Below are positions 54,558 to 63,435 of a stretch of 64,000 bases of DNA, one piece after another. The DNA is from QHWF01 sp036848175 (GTDB lineage Bacteria; Acidobacteriota; Vicinamibacteria; Vicinamibacterales; CAVVIG01), in the NCBI GenBank assembly GCA_036848175.1, contig DAIUKO010000005.1, positions 1 through 64,000 on the forward strand. Reading direction: 5' to 3'. A program made the translations under genes and the position numbers. The number at the start of each line of letters is the position of its first letter. The stretch's first letter is position 1. The notes below the pieces were generated by a model that worked only from the letters and a program-made list of their open reading frames with translations, was not told the origin of the DNA and did not search any database.

Positions 54558-56717
54558 TTACGGAGCTGAAGCCGCGACCGTGTTCAGTGCGGCGGACAAC
54601 GTGTCGAGGCTGAGAGGCTTTTGCAGATAGCCGTCCATGCCGGCGGCGCGACACCGCGCTTCGTCGCTTTCGAGCACGTTGGCGGTCAACGCGACGATGG
54701 TGGCGCGGTGTCCCTGCTCGTGCGCGCGGATCCGCCGCGTCGCTTCCAGGCCGTCGAGATCCGGCATCTGCACGTCCATCAGGATGATGTCGTAGTGCCG
54801 GCGCGCGGCCTGCTCCACCGCTTCGTGTCCTCCGCCCGCTTCGTCAGCCTCGAGTCCGAGCTCGGCGAGCATCAGCGCGACGACCCGGCGGTTCGATTCG
54901 TTGTCTTCGACGAGGAGGACGTCGAGCCGCTTGTCGAGCGCCAGCGTCAAAGCGGCCGCGTGTTCGCCTCCAGGCGACGCGCGACCGATCGCCGCGCAGA
55001 GCGCGTCGTACAGCGCCTGCATCCGGACCGGCGCGGTGACAACGTGCTCCGTCGGAGTGGGGGCACGTTTCCGGGCGGGACGCAGTTGCGCGATCGTGAT
55101 CAACGGGAGGTCCTGCAGTCCCCAGTCGGCGCGGTGGTCGACGAATGACTCAGCGAGCGCGCCGTCGGCCGCATCGGCATCGAGGATCACAGCGTCGACG
55201 TCGCCGGCGTGAACGCGATGCCCGTCGTGCTCGAGGATGTGCACGTTCCAGGTGCGCAGCAGCGATTGAACTTGATCGCTGACGATTCCGGGGCCGAAGA
55301 CGATGAGCACGCGTGCGCCGCGGACGTCCGCGGCGTCGATCGTCGAGGACGCCGCGGCGCCGGCAGCGGTTCCGCGGAAGACGAAGGTGAAGGTCGATCC
55401 TTCTGCGGGGCGGCTCTCGACCGCCATCGATCCGCCGAGCAGCCGGCTGAGTCGATCGGAGATGGCCAGCCCGAGTCCCGTGCCGCCGACTCGCCGCCCG
55501 CCGGCCGGCTCGATCTGACTGAACCACTGAAAGAGGCGCTGCTGAAGCTCCTCGCGAATGCCGACGCCGGTATCACGGACTTTGATCGCCACCACGACCA
55601 CATCGTCGCGTTCGATCGTCGCGTCGACATGAATCGCGATCTGACCTGTCTCGGTGTACTTCACGTCGTTCGACAGAAAGTTGAGGATCACCTGGCGCAC
55701 GCGCTCCTCGTCGGCGATCACATCCGGTACGCCCGGCGCGATGACGTATCCGAGCGCGAGACCCTTGCGCGCGGCGATCTCGCTGACCGAATCGAGCGCC
55801 TGCTCGACGGCCGCCTGGATCGCGAAGCGCCGCGGCGCGAGCGCCATCAGTCCGGCTTCGATGCGTGAGTAGTCGAGCACGTTGTTGACGAGGCCGAGCA
55901 GCGTGGTCGCGTTCGTGCGCAGCATGCGGACGAGCTCGCGTTGATCGGGAGGAATGCGCGCGGTCTGCAGAAGATCGGTGATGCCGATCACGCCGGTCAG
56001 CGGCGTGCGCAGCTCGTGGCTCATCGTCGTCAGAAAGTCGGTTTTGATCCGCAGCACGACTTCGAGCGAGGCGCGCCGGTTCACCAGATACACGCCGATC
56101 ATCATCAGCAGGAGCGCGCTCACGCCGATCAACACGAGGCGCCCGATGGCGCGGCCGGAACGCGCGCGCTCCGCTTCGACCTGCGTGGCGGCGTCGGCCT
56201 TGAAGCTCGTCTTGAGATCGGCGATCGCGTTCCGGACGCGGTTGAATCGCGCGGTCCCGAGCGCTTCGTCCAGATCGACCGCTTCGCGCAGGCTGCCCTC
56301 GAGAATCAGACCGACGACCTCGTCGCGCGTCTCGAGATACTCGGTCCAGGCGGCGGCGACCGACTCGCGCGCGGCCTGGGTTCGCTCGGTCAACAGAATC
56401 GGCGGCCGGCTGTCGAGCAGACGTTTGACGCGCCCCTCCGCCGATCGCGATTGATCCACATAGTCGAGCTGAAGGTTCGCATCCGAGGTGTGGAGTGCGT
56501 AGAGCAGAATGCGCCGCACTTCGCCGGTCTCGAAGAGCATGTTGTCGATGAGGTCGAGCCCCTCGCCGAAGCGGTCGTAGAGCTGATTGGCGCCTTCTGC
56601 CGATTTGCGGAAGTCGCCGGCGACGATCCAGCCGAGCCCGAGCACCGTCAACGTCGCCGCCGCGAGTACGGCGAACATCCGGTACGACTTGATCGAGCGG
56701 GCCTGCGCCACCGTCAC
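54558..56717 (-). CDS. Hybrid histidine kinase with periplasmic helical sensor and two receiver-like domains
   Basis: 719 aa. One membrane segment near residues 13-33 and a second near 190-210 enclose a helical, chemoreceptor-like periplasmic domain. The HisKA motif SHELRTPL carries H234. ATP-binding motifs are NFLSND (N box with Asp where Ala is usual), DTGVGI and GGTGLGL. A first receiver-like domain (VRGARVLIVFGPG) lacks the acidic pair and the usual acceptor context. The second receiver is intact (LLVEDNESN, ILMDVQMPDLDG with D648, YLQKPL). It overlaps the upstream PstS-like gene by four bases, so the solute-binding protein may feed its sensor domain. The output partner is not obvious. 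Confidence 0.88.
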   Translation of the reverse strand: MTVAQARSIKSYRMFAVLAAATLTVLGLGWIVAGDFRKSAEGANQLYDRFGEGLDLIDNMLFETGEVRRILLYALHTSDANLQLDYVDQSRSAEGRVKRLLDSRPPILLTERTQAARESVAAAWTEYLETRDEVVGLILEGSLREAVDLDEALGTARFNRVRNAIADLKTSFKADAATQVEAERARSGRAIGRLVLIGVSALLLMMIGVYLVNRRASLEVVLRIKTDFLTTMSHELRTPLTGVIGITDLLQTARIPPDQRELVRMLRTNATTLLGLVNNVLDYSRIEAGLMALAPRRFAIQAAVEQALDSVSEIAARKGLALGYVIAPGVPDVIADEERVRQVILNFLSNDVKYTETGQIAIHVDATIERDDVVVVAIKVRDTGVGIREELQQRLFQWFSQIEPAGGRRVGGTGLGLAISDRLSRLLGGSMAVESRPAEGSTFTFVFRGTAAGAAASSTIDAADVRGARVLIVFGPGIVSDQVQSLLRTWNVHILEHDGHRVHAGDVDAVILDADAADGALAESFVDHRADWGLQDLPLITIAQLRPARKRAPTPTEHVVTAPVRMQALYDALCAAIGRASPGGEHAAALTLALDKRLDVLLVEDNESNRRVVALMLAELGLEADEAGGGHEAVEQAARRHYDIILMDVQMPDLDGLEATRRIRAHEQGHRATIVALTANVLESDEARCRAAGMDGYLQKPLSLDTLSAALNTVAASAP

Positions 56718-57238
56718 GGTTCGGCCTCGGGAGGCGGGCGCTTGCCGCGGCGAAGCGGATAGCGCGGATCGTCGGGAAGCATCTCGTCGATGCGGAGCAG
56801 CTTCACGGTTCCATCGACTTCGTCGGCCGCCACATAGCCGACCGCGCCGGGCGCGCTGTAGACGAAGCGCAGCATCGCCGACGCCGATTGAATCGATCGC
56901 GGGCCGATATTGACTCGTCCCTGAAACGTGCGAAACAGAATGTGCTTCTCGTAGTCCTCTTCGGACAAGCCGCAGATCAGCCGGATGGCGTCGGCGCGCT
57001 CCGGCTGCCCTTTCTCACGAAGGACGACCGTGATCTTGCGGCCGTGCGGCCAGGTCTGCGTGTCGAGCATGAAAATCTGCCGCAGCTCGCCGAAGCTCAG
57101 GGCGTCGACCGGGTTCGAGCGGTGAACGATGACGGCAAGGGCCAGCGGCAGCGGGATCTGCGGGATCGGGACGTGCCCGGGCACCAGCGGCCCGGTCCAG
57201 AGCAGCAACGCGACGAGCGCGGCGCGATTGGGTGCCAT
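56714..57238 (-). CDS. Short PstS-like periplasmic binding protein, copy 1
   Basis: 174 aa from ATG 57238. A hydrophobic N-terminus (ALVALLLWTGPLVPGHV) acts as a signal peptide. The mature part is a single small binding-protein domain of the phosphate-binding (PBP-like) type: VIVHRSNPVDALSFGELRQI, FMLDTQTWPHGRKITVVLRE, FRTFQGRVNIGPRSIQSASA and PGAVGYVAADEVDG. Such short proteins bind oxyanions but no ABC permease is nearby. It lies five bases after the porin and overlaps the hybrid kinase start (ATGA), which suggests a signal-presenting role. It is about 70 percent alike to copy 2 by eye. Confidence 0.8.
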   Translation of the reverse strand: MAPNRAALVALLLWTGPLVPGHVPIPQIPLPLALAVIVHRSNPVDALSFGELRQIFMLDTQTWPHGRKITVVLREKGQPERADAIRLICGLSEEDYEKHILFRTFQGRVNIGPRSIQSASAMLRFVYSAPGAVGYVAADEVDGTVKLLRIDEMLPDDPRYPLRRGKRPPPEAEP

Positions 57239-57243
57239 GAGGC

Positions 57244-58341
57244 TCAGAACACGAACACCAGCTGGACGTGAACGCCGTTGCCGCCCGGGCCGCCGTTCTC
57301 GGACAACCACTCGTACTGAGATTTGATGCCGACCCAGGCGGCCGGATCGAAACGGACGCCGCCCACGTGCTTGATCGACGATCCGTATTCACCGATGAAT
57401 GGCGTCAGGGGATTGATGTCGAGTCGATCGTATCGGTAGTACGGCCGGATCTTTCCGAACGCCCGCGACGCCTGCAGGTAGCCGCCGTGATCGTCGTAGT
57501 GAGTGAAGCCGTCCGCCGGACGAAAGGACAGGCGCAGCCACTCGCCCATCAGTTCCGTCGACGGCGTGCGATAGACGGCGTACAGCGCGGTGATGTGATG
57601 ATCGACGGACGTCTCGGGCCCGGATGGAATGTCATCACGGTAGAACGACGCGCCGAGCTCCACGCCGCGCCAGCTGTCCGGACGTACCGACACGCCGACG
57701 TTGGTGGATTTCGCCTGATTCTGATCGAGCACCTCGTTGTCTTCGAGATTCGCCCAGCGGCGGCCGTTTCCGACCTCTGCGACATAATGCAGCGTCGAGC
57801 CGGTCTTCGGGATCTTGCCACGCACGCTCACGCCGACTTCGTGAATCGGCAGGACGCCGCCTTCGTCTTCGAATCTGAAAATACGCGGCCGCCCGACCGG
57901 CGTCTCGAAATAGGAACCGTGGTGGAAGGCGGCGTTGTAGAAGCCGATGCCGGTGTGGTACCGCCCGGCGGAGATGTTGAGCTGATCGTTGAGCCGGTAG
58001 GTCAGCTGAAGTCGTTCGAGATCGACCGTCACTTCCGTGTCCGCCGCGCTCGCCTCGATCACCACTTCGGCGAGCACGCTCACGCGATCGTTGATACCGG
58101 CGGTCACGAACAACGCCAGCTGGCCGAGCGAGAATGAGTTCGGCGTCTCCGACCGCTGCGCCGCGGCCCAGTCCACCGAGCCGAACACGTGGGCGATGAG
58201 GTCGGGCCGTCCCACTGGCATTGGTTCCTGATGCTGGTCATCCGTCTGCGCGTCCGATCGACCGGCGGCCACCATGACGAGAGCGGCGGTCATCAGCGCG
58301 CGGCAGAATCGACTCGCGGCCGCCCCCCAGGGCTGCGTCAC
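57244..58341 (-). CDS. Outer-membrane porin-like beta-barrel, copy 1
   Basis: 365 aa from GTG 58341, two bases after the kinase stop; ATG 58377 and ATG 58293 are alternatives. A signal peptide (MTAALVMVAAGRSDAQ core) is followed by alternating amphipathic strands (LIAHVFGSVDWAAAQR, LQLTYRLNDQLNISAGRYHT, LTPFIGEYGSSIKHVGGVRF) and a C-terminal aromatic end (VHVQLVFVF), as in outer-membrane barrels. It aligns over its whole length with copy 2. With the PstS-like neighbour it could admit an anion such as phosphate, which is inference only. Confidence 0.78.
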   Translation of the reverse strand: MTQPWGAAASRFCRALMTAALVMVAAGRSDAQTDDQHQEPMPVGRPDLIAHVFGSVDWAAAQRSETPNSFSLGQLALFVTAGINDRVSVLAEVVIEASAADTEVTVDLERLQLTYRLNDQLNISAGRYHTGIGFYNAAFHHGSYFETPVGRPRIFRFEDEGGVLPIHEVGVSVRGKIPKTGSTLHYVAEVGNGRRWANLEDNEVLDQNQAKSTNVGVSVRPDSWRGVELGASFYRDDIPSGPETSVDHHITALYAVYRTPSTELMGEWLRLSFRPADGFTHYDDHGGYLQASRAFGKIRPYYRYDRLDINPLTPFIGEYGSSIKHVGGVRFDPAAWVGIKSQYEWLSENGGPGGNGVHVQLVFVF

Positions 58342-58342
58342 G

Positions 58343-59005
58343 TCAGGCGGGCGCGCGCAGGTCGATGTGGATGACATCTGTTCCTGACGCCGTGGCCGCT
58401 CTGAGAACGCCGGCGCTTTCGTCGAGGATGCGCCGGGCGGCGCGGAGGCGCAGCGGCGCGGACGCGTGACCTCCGTCGGCGTTCAGCGAGCTCCAGGCGT
58501 GCGGCCAGAACCCTGACGGCTGCGCGTCGATGACGATGCCGACGCCGCCGGAGGTCGTCACCGCACGAACCGACACGCACGCATCCGGCCGGCGATGCCG
58601 TATCGCGTGCTCGATGACGAGCGTGATCGCGCGGGTGAGACGCAGTTCGTCACCGGCCGCGCACCACGCCCCTTCGTCTGGCGCGGCCACGCGGATTCTC
58701 TCGTTGCCGGCGTAGTGCTGACCGATCGTCGTGAGGATGGTATCGAGGCGCACCGACTTCGATGTGTCCCGGCGCGGGTTCAGCGGCTCGTTGAGGAGCG
58801 TGAGATCGCCGGAGATGGCGACCAGCTCCGCGACGCCGCCGGCGATCCGCCGCAGCACTTCGCGGTATTCCGCGGCCGAGCGATTGCGGCGCAAGGCGAC
58901 TTCGATTTCGCCGGCCACGGCCGTCAGCGGCGTCCGGATCTCGTGCGCAACGGCCGCGGCAAACTGATCGAGATCGGACGAAGGCGTCTCGGGGCGGTCG
59001 CTCAC
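58343..59005 (-). CDS. Soluble histidine-kinase-like protein with degenerate ATPase domain
   Basis: 220 aa from GTG 59005, overlapping the response regulator stop (GTGA). The dimerisation/phosphoacceptor helix is intact: AAVAHEIRTPLTAVAGEIEV with H21. The following domain keeps the general size of an HATPase_c domain, but the N box reads LVIEHAIRH without the key Asn, the DxGxG position reads DAQPSGFW, and no GLGL glycine lid exists. There is no membrane segment. It therefore probably cannot bind ATP normally and may act as a phosphotransfer or phosphatase partner of the regulator encoded just upstream. Confidence 0.75.
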   Translation of the reverse strand: MSDRPETPSSDLDQFAAAVAHEIRTPLTAVAGEIEVALRRNRSAAEYREVLRRIAGGVAELVAISGDLTLLNEPLNPRRDTSKSVRLDTILTTIGQHYAGNERIRVAAPDEGAWCAAGDELRLTRAITLVIEHAIRHRRPDACVSVRAVTTSGGVGIVIDAQPSGFWPHAWSSLNADGGHASAPLRLRAARRILDESAGVLRAATASGTDVIHIDLRAPA

Positions 59006-59682
59006 CGCGAGCGCCGCCCGCGCGTGATCGTGTAGCCCACGCGCCGCACCGTCCGAATCAACGATCCGGCGGGCGCCAATCTCTTTCGCAGATAGCTGAT
59101 ATAGACGTCGATGACGTTGGATCCGCCGTGCTCGTTCGCGTCCCAGACATGCCGCGCGAGATCGTCGCGCGAGACTGGCTGCTCGGCGTGAAGCAGCAGG
59201 TATTCGAGCAGACGGAACTCCATCTGGCTCAGCAGGACAGCACTGCCGTTCACGGTGACGCGACGGGTTCGCTGATCGAGCTCGATCGGGCCGTACGACA
59301 ACACCGCGTCGAGCGCGCGCGACCGGCCGCGGCGCGTGATCGCGCGCAGCCGCGCCAGCAGCTCCTCGAACGCGAACGGCTTGGCGAGATAGTCGTCGGC
59401 GCCGCCGTCGAGACCGTGAACACGGTCCGCGAGCCCGTGGCGGCCGCTCAGAAAGAGGATCGGCGTATCGACGCCGCGCGTCCGCAGACGGCGGCAGACC
59501 GTGAAGCCGTCGCGATCGGGCAGCATCACGTCGAGCACGATCGCGTCGAAGGGTTCGGCGAGCGCGCGCGATTCGGCTGAGGTGCCGTCGGCGACCGCTT
59601 CGACGTGAAACAGCTCCTCTTTCAGGCTCCGCTCGAGGAGCCCGCGGGTCGCGGCCTCGTCTTCGACAATAAGTAAGCGCAA
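59002..59682 (-). CDS. OmpR-family response regulator
   Basis: 226 aa from a TTG start at 59682 (GGGGACACGGA just upstream). The receiver has the acidic pair in LLIVEDE, the phosphoacceptor D51 in IVLDVMLPDRDG, and the conserved Lys in YLAKPF. A winged-helix DNA-binding domain follows (LSQMEFRLLEYLLLHAEQPV, VIDVYISYLRKRL, IRTVRRVGYTI). It probably regulates the flanking porin and PstS-like genes. The cognate kinase candidate directly downstream is degenerate; the hybrid kinase at 54558 is an alternative phosphodonor. Confidence 0.92.
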   Translation of the reverse strand: MRLLIVEDEAATRGLLERSLKEELFHVEAVADGTSAESRALAEPFDAIVLDVMLPDRDGFTVCRRLRTRGVDTPILFLSGRHGLADRVHGLDGGADDYLAKPFAFEELLARLRAITRRGRSRALDAVLSYGPIELDQRTRRVTVNGSAVLLSQMEFRLLEYLLLHAEQPVSRDDLARHVWDANEHGGSNVIDVYISYLRKRLAPAGSLIRTVRRVGYTITRGRRSR

Positions 59683-59784
59683 TCCGTGTCCCCTAGTCGT
59701 CGTGCTCCGCCACTCAGGCTGAGGGGTCCGGCGGTTCCGGCACGCTATTACATGGAACCGTGAATAGCAAGTCCGATCGTGGGT

Positions 59785-60300
59785 TCACTCGATGCCGGCG
59801 CCGCCCGGTCGGGAGCGGCGCAGCGGATAGCGCGGATCGCCGGGCTGCAGATCGTCGATGCGCAGCAGCTTGACGGTGGAGTTGAGCTGGTCGGCGGTGA
59901 CGTAGCCGATGGCGCCAGGCGCGCTGTACACGAACCGCACCATCGCGGCCGCGGATTGAATCGATCGCGGACCGATGTTCACTCGTCCCTGAAAGGTTCG
60001 AAACAGGATGTATTTGTCGTAGTCGGTCTCCGACAACCCGCAGATGATCCGAATCGCATCTGCGCGCTCCGGCTGCCCCTTCTCGCGCAGCACGACCGTG
60101 ATTTTCCGGCCGTGCGGCCAGGTCTGCGTGTCGAGCATGAAAATCTGCCGCAGCTCGCTGAAGGTCAGGCCGTCGACGGGGTTCGAGCGGTGAACGATGA
60201 TGGCGAAGTCCGGCGCTGGCGCGACCTGCGGCAACTGTCCATGCACCAGATGCTGGATCCAGAACAGCCATGCCACCAGCACCACACGATTGCGTGCCAT
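59785..60300 (-). CDS. Short PstS-like periplasmic binding protein, copy 2
   Basis: 171 aa from ATG 60300, five bases after the porin stop, the same spacing as in copy 1. The signal peptide is RVVLVAWLFWIQHLVHGQ. The binding domain repeats the copy 1 motifs (IIVHRSNPVDGLTFSELRQI, DTQTWPHGRKITVVLREKG, FQGRVNIGPRSIQSAAAMVR, PGAIGYVTADQLN). It is followed after 102 bases by the response regulator gene on the same strand. Confidence 0.8.
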   Translation of the reverse strand: MARNRVVLVAWLFWIQHLVHGQLPQVAPAPDFAIIVHRSNPVDGLTFSELRQIFMLDTQTWPHGRKITVVLREKGQPERADAIRIICGLSETDYDKYILFRTFQGRVNIGPRSIQSAAAMVRFVYSAPGAIGYVTADQLNSTVKLLRIDDLQPGDPRYPLRRSRPGGAGIE

Positions 60301-60305
60301 GGTGC

Positions 60306-61397
60306 TCAGAACACGAAGACCAGCTGGACGTGAACGCCGTTGGCGCCCGGAGCGTCGTTGGCGTACAGGCGCTCGTATTGAGACTTGATGCCGATCCAGT
60401 CGGCGGGATCGAAGCGGATGCCGACCACGTGCTTGATCGACGATCCGAAACTGCCGATGAACGGCGTCTCGGGATTGATGTCGAGTCGATCGTATCGGTA
60501 GTACGGTCGCAGCTTGCCGAGCGCCTGCGATGCCTGGAAATACCCACCGTGATCGTTGTAGGTGGCGGCCTCGCCGGCCTGGCTGTAGGACAGGCGCAGC
60601 CACTCGGCCATCAATTCCGTGGACGGCGTGCGATAGACGCCGTAGACCGCGGCGATGTGATGATCGACAGACGCCTCGGGTCCGGACGGAATGTCGTCGC
60701 GATAAAACGATCCGCCGAGCTCGACGCCGCGCCAGCGCGGTGGACGCAGCGACAAGCCGACGTTGGTGGACTTCGCTTGATTCTGATCGAACACGTCGGT
60801 GTCTTCGAGATTCGTCCAGCGCCGTCCGTTGCCGACTTCGGCCACGTACTGCAGGACCGATTCCGTCTTCGGGACCTTGCCACGCACGCTCACGCCGACT
60901 TCGTGGATCGGCAGGACGCCGCCTTCGTGTTCGAAGGCGAAGATGCGCGGCCGTCCGACCGCCGTCTCGAAGTACGAGCCGTGATGAAAGGCCGCGTTGT
61001 AGAAGCCGATGCCCGTGTGGTAGCGGCCGGCGGAGATGTTCAGTTGATCGTTCAGCCGGTAGGTCAGTTGAAGCCGCTCGAGATTGACGATGACCCTCGT
61101 GTCCGCCGCCGACGCCTCCGTCACGACTTCCGCGAGCACGCTGACGCGGTCGTTGATCGACGTGGTGACGAACAACGCCAGCTGGCCGAGCGCGAACGAG
61201 TTCGGCGGCTCCGAATGCTGGGCGGCGAACCAGTCCACCGAGCCGAACACGTGAGCGACGAGGTCCGGCCTTGACGACGGCATTGGAGCCTGGCTCGGGT
61301 CGGTCGCCTGCGCATGCGATCGAACGGCGGTCACGCTGACGAGCGCGGCCGTCGCCAGCGCACGGAACACCAAGCCCGCCGTCGACGCGTGTCTCAT
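60306..61397 (-). CDS. Outer-membrane porin-like beta-barrel, copy 2
   Basis: 363 aa from ATG 61397. The signal peptide (LVFRALATAALVSVTAVRSHAQ) precedes a barrel nearly identical in plan to copy 1: LVAHVFGSVDWFAAQ, LQLTYRLNDQLNISAGRYHT, GFYNAAFHHGSYFET, VHVQLVFVF. It is the first gene of the minus-strand cluster that runs to 54558. Its high similarity to copy 1, with the same downstream gene, shows a segmental duplication of the porin-binding protein pair. Confidence 0.8.
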   Translation of the reverse strand: MRHASTAGLVFRALATAALVSVTAVRSHAQATDPSQAPMPSSRPDLVAHVFGSVDWFAAQHSEPPNSFALGQLALFVTTSINDRVSVLAEVVTEASAADTRVIVNLERLQLTYRLNDQLNISAGRYHTGIGFYNAAFHHGSYFETAVGRPRIFAFEHEGGVLPIHEVGVSVRGKVPKTESVLQYVAEVGNGRRWTNLEDTDVFDQNQAKSTNVGLSLRPPRWRGVELGGSFYRDDIPSGPEASVDHHIAAVYGVYRTPSTELMAEWLRLSYSQAGEAATYNDHGGYFQASQALGKLRPYYRYDRLDINPETPFIGSFGSSIKHVVGIRFDPADWIGIKSQYERLYANDAPGANGVHVQLVFVF

Positions 61398-61546
61398 GTT
61401 CGTAGAGGAAGGCGCACGATATCAGCATGAAGTGTATATGAGCATCCGGCGATCGCGAGGCTGACCGCCGAAGGCGCCCGCGCCGCGAAGCGGCGCCCCT
61501 TCCGTGACGCGAGCCTGTGGAGAAGGTATGGTTATGACCAGAGCAG

Positions 61547-62122
61547 ATGGCCGACGACCCGATCGACATCTTCAAAGGGCTCTTCCAACGCGCCGCTGCG
61601 TCCTCGGCCGAACCCGATGCGATGGTGCTGGCGACGATCGACGAGGACGGCCGGCCGTCGGCGCGGTTCGTGCTGCTGAAAGCCGTCGACCAGCGCGGCT
61701 TCGTCTTCTACACGAATCTCGACAGCCGCAAAGCGCGCGCGCTGCGCGCCAACCCGCAGGCCGCCCTGTGCATTTATTGGCCGTCGATCGACAAGCAGGT
61801 CCGCATCGAGGGCAGCGTGGAGCCTGTCTCGGACGCGGAGGCCGACGCGTACTTCGCCACGCGGCCTCGCGAATCGCAGATTGGCGCCTGGGCCTCGGCG
61901 CAGAGCGCGGTACTCTCCTCGCGCGCGGATCTCGACGCGCGCGTCGCCGCGGCCCGTGCGCGATTCGCCGGCGGGGCCGTCAGCCGGCCGCCGTTCTGGT
62001 CGGGGTTTCGGGTGGTCCCGCGGTCGATCGAGTTCTGGACGCGTGACGAGTCGCGCCTTCACGTGCGTGAACAGTACGAGCGCGACGGCGAAGGGTGGGT
62101 GCTCACGCTTCTGTACCCGTGA
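61547..62122 (+). CDS. pdxH: Pyridoxamine/pyridoxine 5'-phosphate oxidase
   Basis: 191 aa. Family landmarks are DAMVLATIDEDGRPSARFVL followed by LKAVDQRGFVFYTNLDSRKA (FMN and substrate contacts), IYWPSIDKQVRIEGSVEPVS, SRPPFWSGFRVVPRSIEFW and the C-terminal SRLHVREQY with the usual FMN-domain ending LYP. It oxidises pyridoxine or pyridoxamine phosphate to pyridoxal phosphate with FMN and oxygen, in the cytosol. The length is a little short of E. coli PdxH (about 218) because of a shorter N-terminus. It is separated from the next gene by 23 bases and may be co-transcribed with it. Confidence 0.92.
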   Translation: MADDPIDIFKGLFQRAAASSAEPDAMVLATIDEDGRPSARFVLLKAVDQRGFVFYTNLDSRKARALRANPQAALCIYWPSIDKQVRIEGSVEPVSDAEADAYFATRPRESQIGAWASAQSAVLSSRADLDARVAAARARFAGGAVSRPPFWSGFRVVPRSIEFWTRDESRLHVREQYERDGEGWVLTLLYP

Positions 62123-62145
62123 GGGTACGCAGAGAGGGGTCGCCG

Positions 62146-63435
62146 ATGATGAACCGCAGATCGCTCTTCAAATCCCTCGCGATCGGAGTCGGCGGTGTGG
62201 GCGCCGGACTCATCCGGCCAACTCGCGCGGAAGCGTCGCTCCCCAAAGCGACAGTCACGCGCGTGAAGTGCTGGGAACACCCCAGCATGAACCGAAGCTT
62301 CAATCAGAGCGCGATGCTCGTGACGGTGGAGACCGACATCGGCATCACCGGGATCGGCGAGGGCGGTTCGAAGGATCTCATCGAGAATCTCGCCGGCAGC
62401 GTGGTGGGACAGAACCCGTTCCGGATCGAGCGGATCTGGCATCACATGTACATGGATACGTTTTATCCGCCCGGACGCGAAAAAATCCACGCGCAAGGCG
62501 CCATCGACATGGCGTTGTGGGACATCAAAGGCAAGGCGCTGCAGCTGCCCGTCTACGACGTGCTTCACGGCCTCACGCGGAACTACGTCGAATGCTACGC
62601 GACGACGTTCCGGCCGGCCGGATCGCCGCCGCCGGGCGCCGGTGGACGCGGCGGCGCGCCGCCGGCCGTATCAGGAACGGCGCTCCGCGATCGCGCGCGG
62701 GCCGCGATGGAAGAAGGCTACCGCTGCTTCCGCGTCGACGCCTCGATCGGCGGCGCGATTCCCGACAACATCTTCAATACCCACGAGCGCGTGCGCCTCG
62801 TCGCGGCGGCGTGCAAAGAGATCAGAGAAGGCGTGGGCCACGGCGACTGGATGATCGACTTCCATCAGAAGTTCGACTTCGCCGACGCGCTTCGCTGCTG
62901 CAAGCTGATCGAGGACTACGAACCGTATCTCGTCGAGGATCCGGTGCGCGACGAACAGGCGCTCGAGGAGATTCCGAAACTACGGACGATGACCACCTGC
63001 CCGCTCGCCCACGGCGAGGAATGGGGACAGCGCTGGGATTTTCACCGGCTGATCTACGGCAAGGACATCGACTACATCAGGGCGACGCTTCCAAACGTCG
63101 GCGGCATCACCGAGATGGTCAAGGTCATGTCGTTGTGCGAGACCTCGGCGGTCGGCGTCGTCCCGCATTTCACCGGCCCGGTGGCGACAGCCGCGCTCAT
63201 CCACACGATGTCGACGTTTTCCGGACCGGTGCTGATGGAATACAACTACGGCGATCGGCCGCCGGCCTACCTGCCTGAGTTCCTCACCTTCAAGAACGGG
63301 AAGCTGTACCCGAACGATCGTCCCGGGCTCGGTGTGACGGTGGACTTCAAGGCGTTGGCGCAGATCGCGGAATTCGATCAGGCGCGGACGAGTAATGTCT
63401 ACAGTCGTCCGGATGGATCATTGACGCATTGGTAG
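62146..63435 (+). CDS. Tat-exported enolase-superfamily enzyme (mandelate racemase/muconate lactonizing type)
   Basis: 429 aa from ATG 62146 (AGAGAGGGG upstream). The N-terminus is a twin-arginine signal (NRRSLFKSLAIGVGGVGAG). The capping domain and barrel follow family order: TDIGITGIGEGGSKDLIENL, AIDMALWDIKGKALQLPVYD, then metal ligands in WMIDFHQKFD (Asp), YLVEDPVRDE (Glu) and AHGEEWGQRW (Glu), and a His in VVPHFTGPVATAA. This is the pattern of acid-sugar dehydratases such as galactonate dehydratase. A Gly/Pro-rich insert lies at about 165-185. Periplasmic location is unusual for the superfamily. The specific substrate is not determinable. The end overlaps the convergent gene by 89 bases. 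Confidence 0.85.
   Translation: MMNRRSLFKSLAIGVGGVGAGLIRPTRAEASLPKATVTRVKCWEHPSMNRSFNQSAMLVTVETDIGITGIGEGGSKDLIENLAGSVVGQNPFRIERIWHHMYMDTFYPPGREKIHAQGAIDMALWDIKGKALQLPVYDVLHGLTRNYVECYATTFRPAGSPPPGAGGRGGAPPAVSGTALRDRARAAMEEGYRCFRVDASIGGAIPDNIFNTHERVRLVAAACKEIREGVGHGDWMIDFHQKFDFADALRCCKLIEDYEPYLVEDPVRDEQALEEIPKLRTMTTCPLAHGEEWGQRWDFHRLIYGKDIDYIRATLPNVGGITEMVKVMSLCETSAVGVVPHFTGPVATAALIHTMSTFSGPVLMEYNYGDRPPAYLPEFLTFKNGKLYPNDRPGLGVTVDFKALAQIAEFDQARTSNVYSRPDGSLTHW

Noticed and set aside
59785..61575. A 596-codon minus frame covering both the porin and PstS-like gene
   Set aside because: Only its last 171 codons are in the frame of the PstS-like protein; the earlier part is out of frame with the porin and has no domain. 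The ATG at 60300 with a signal peptide is the real start.
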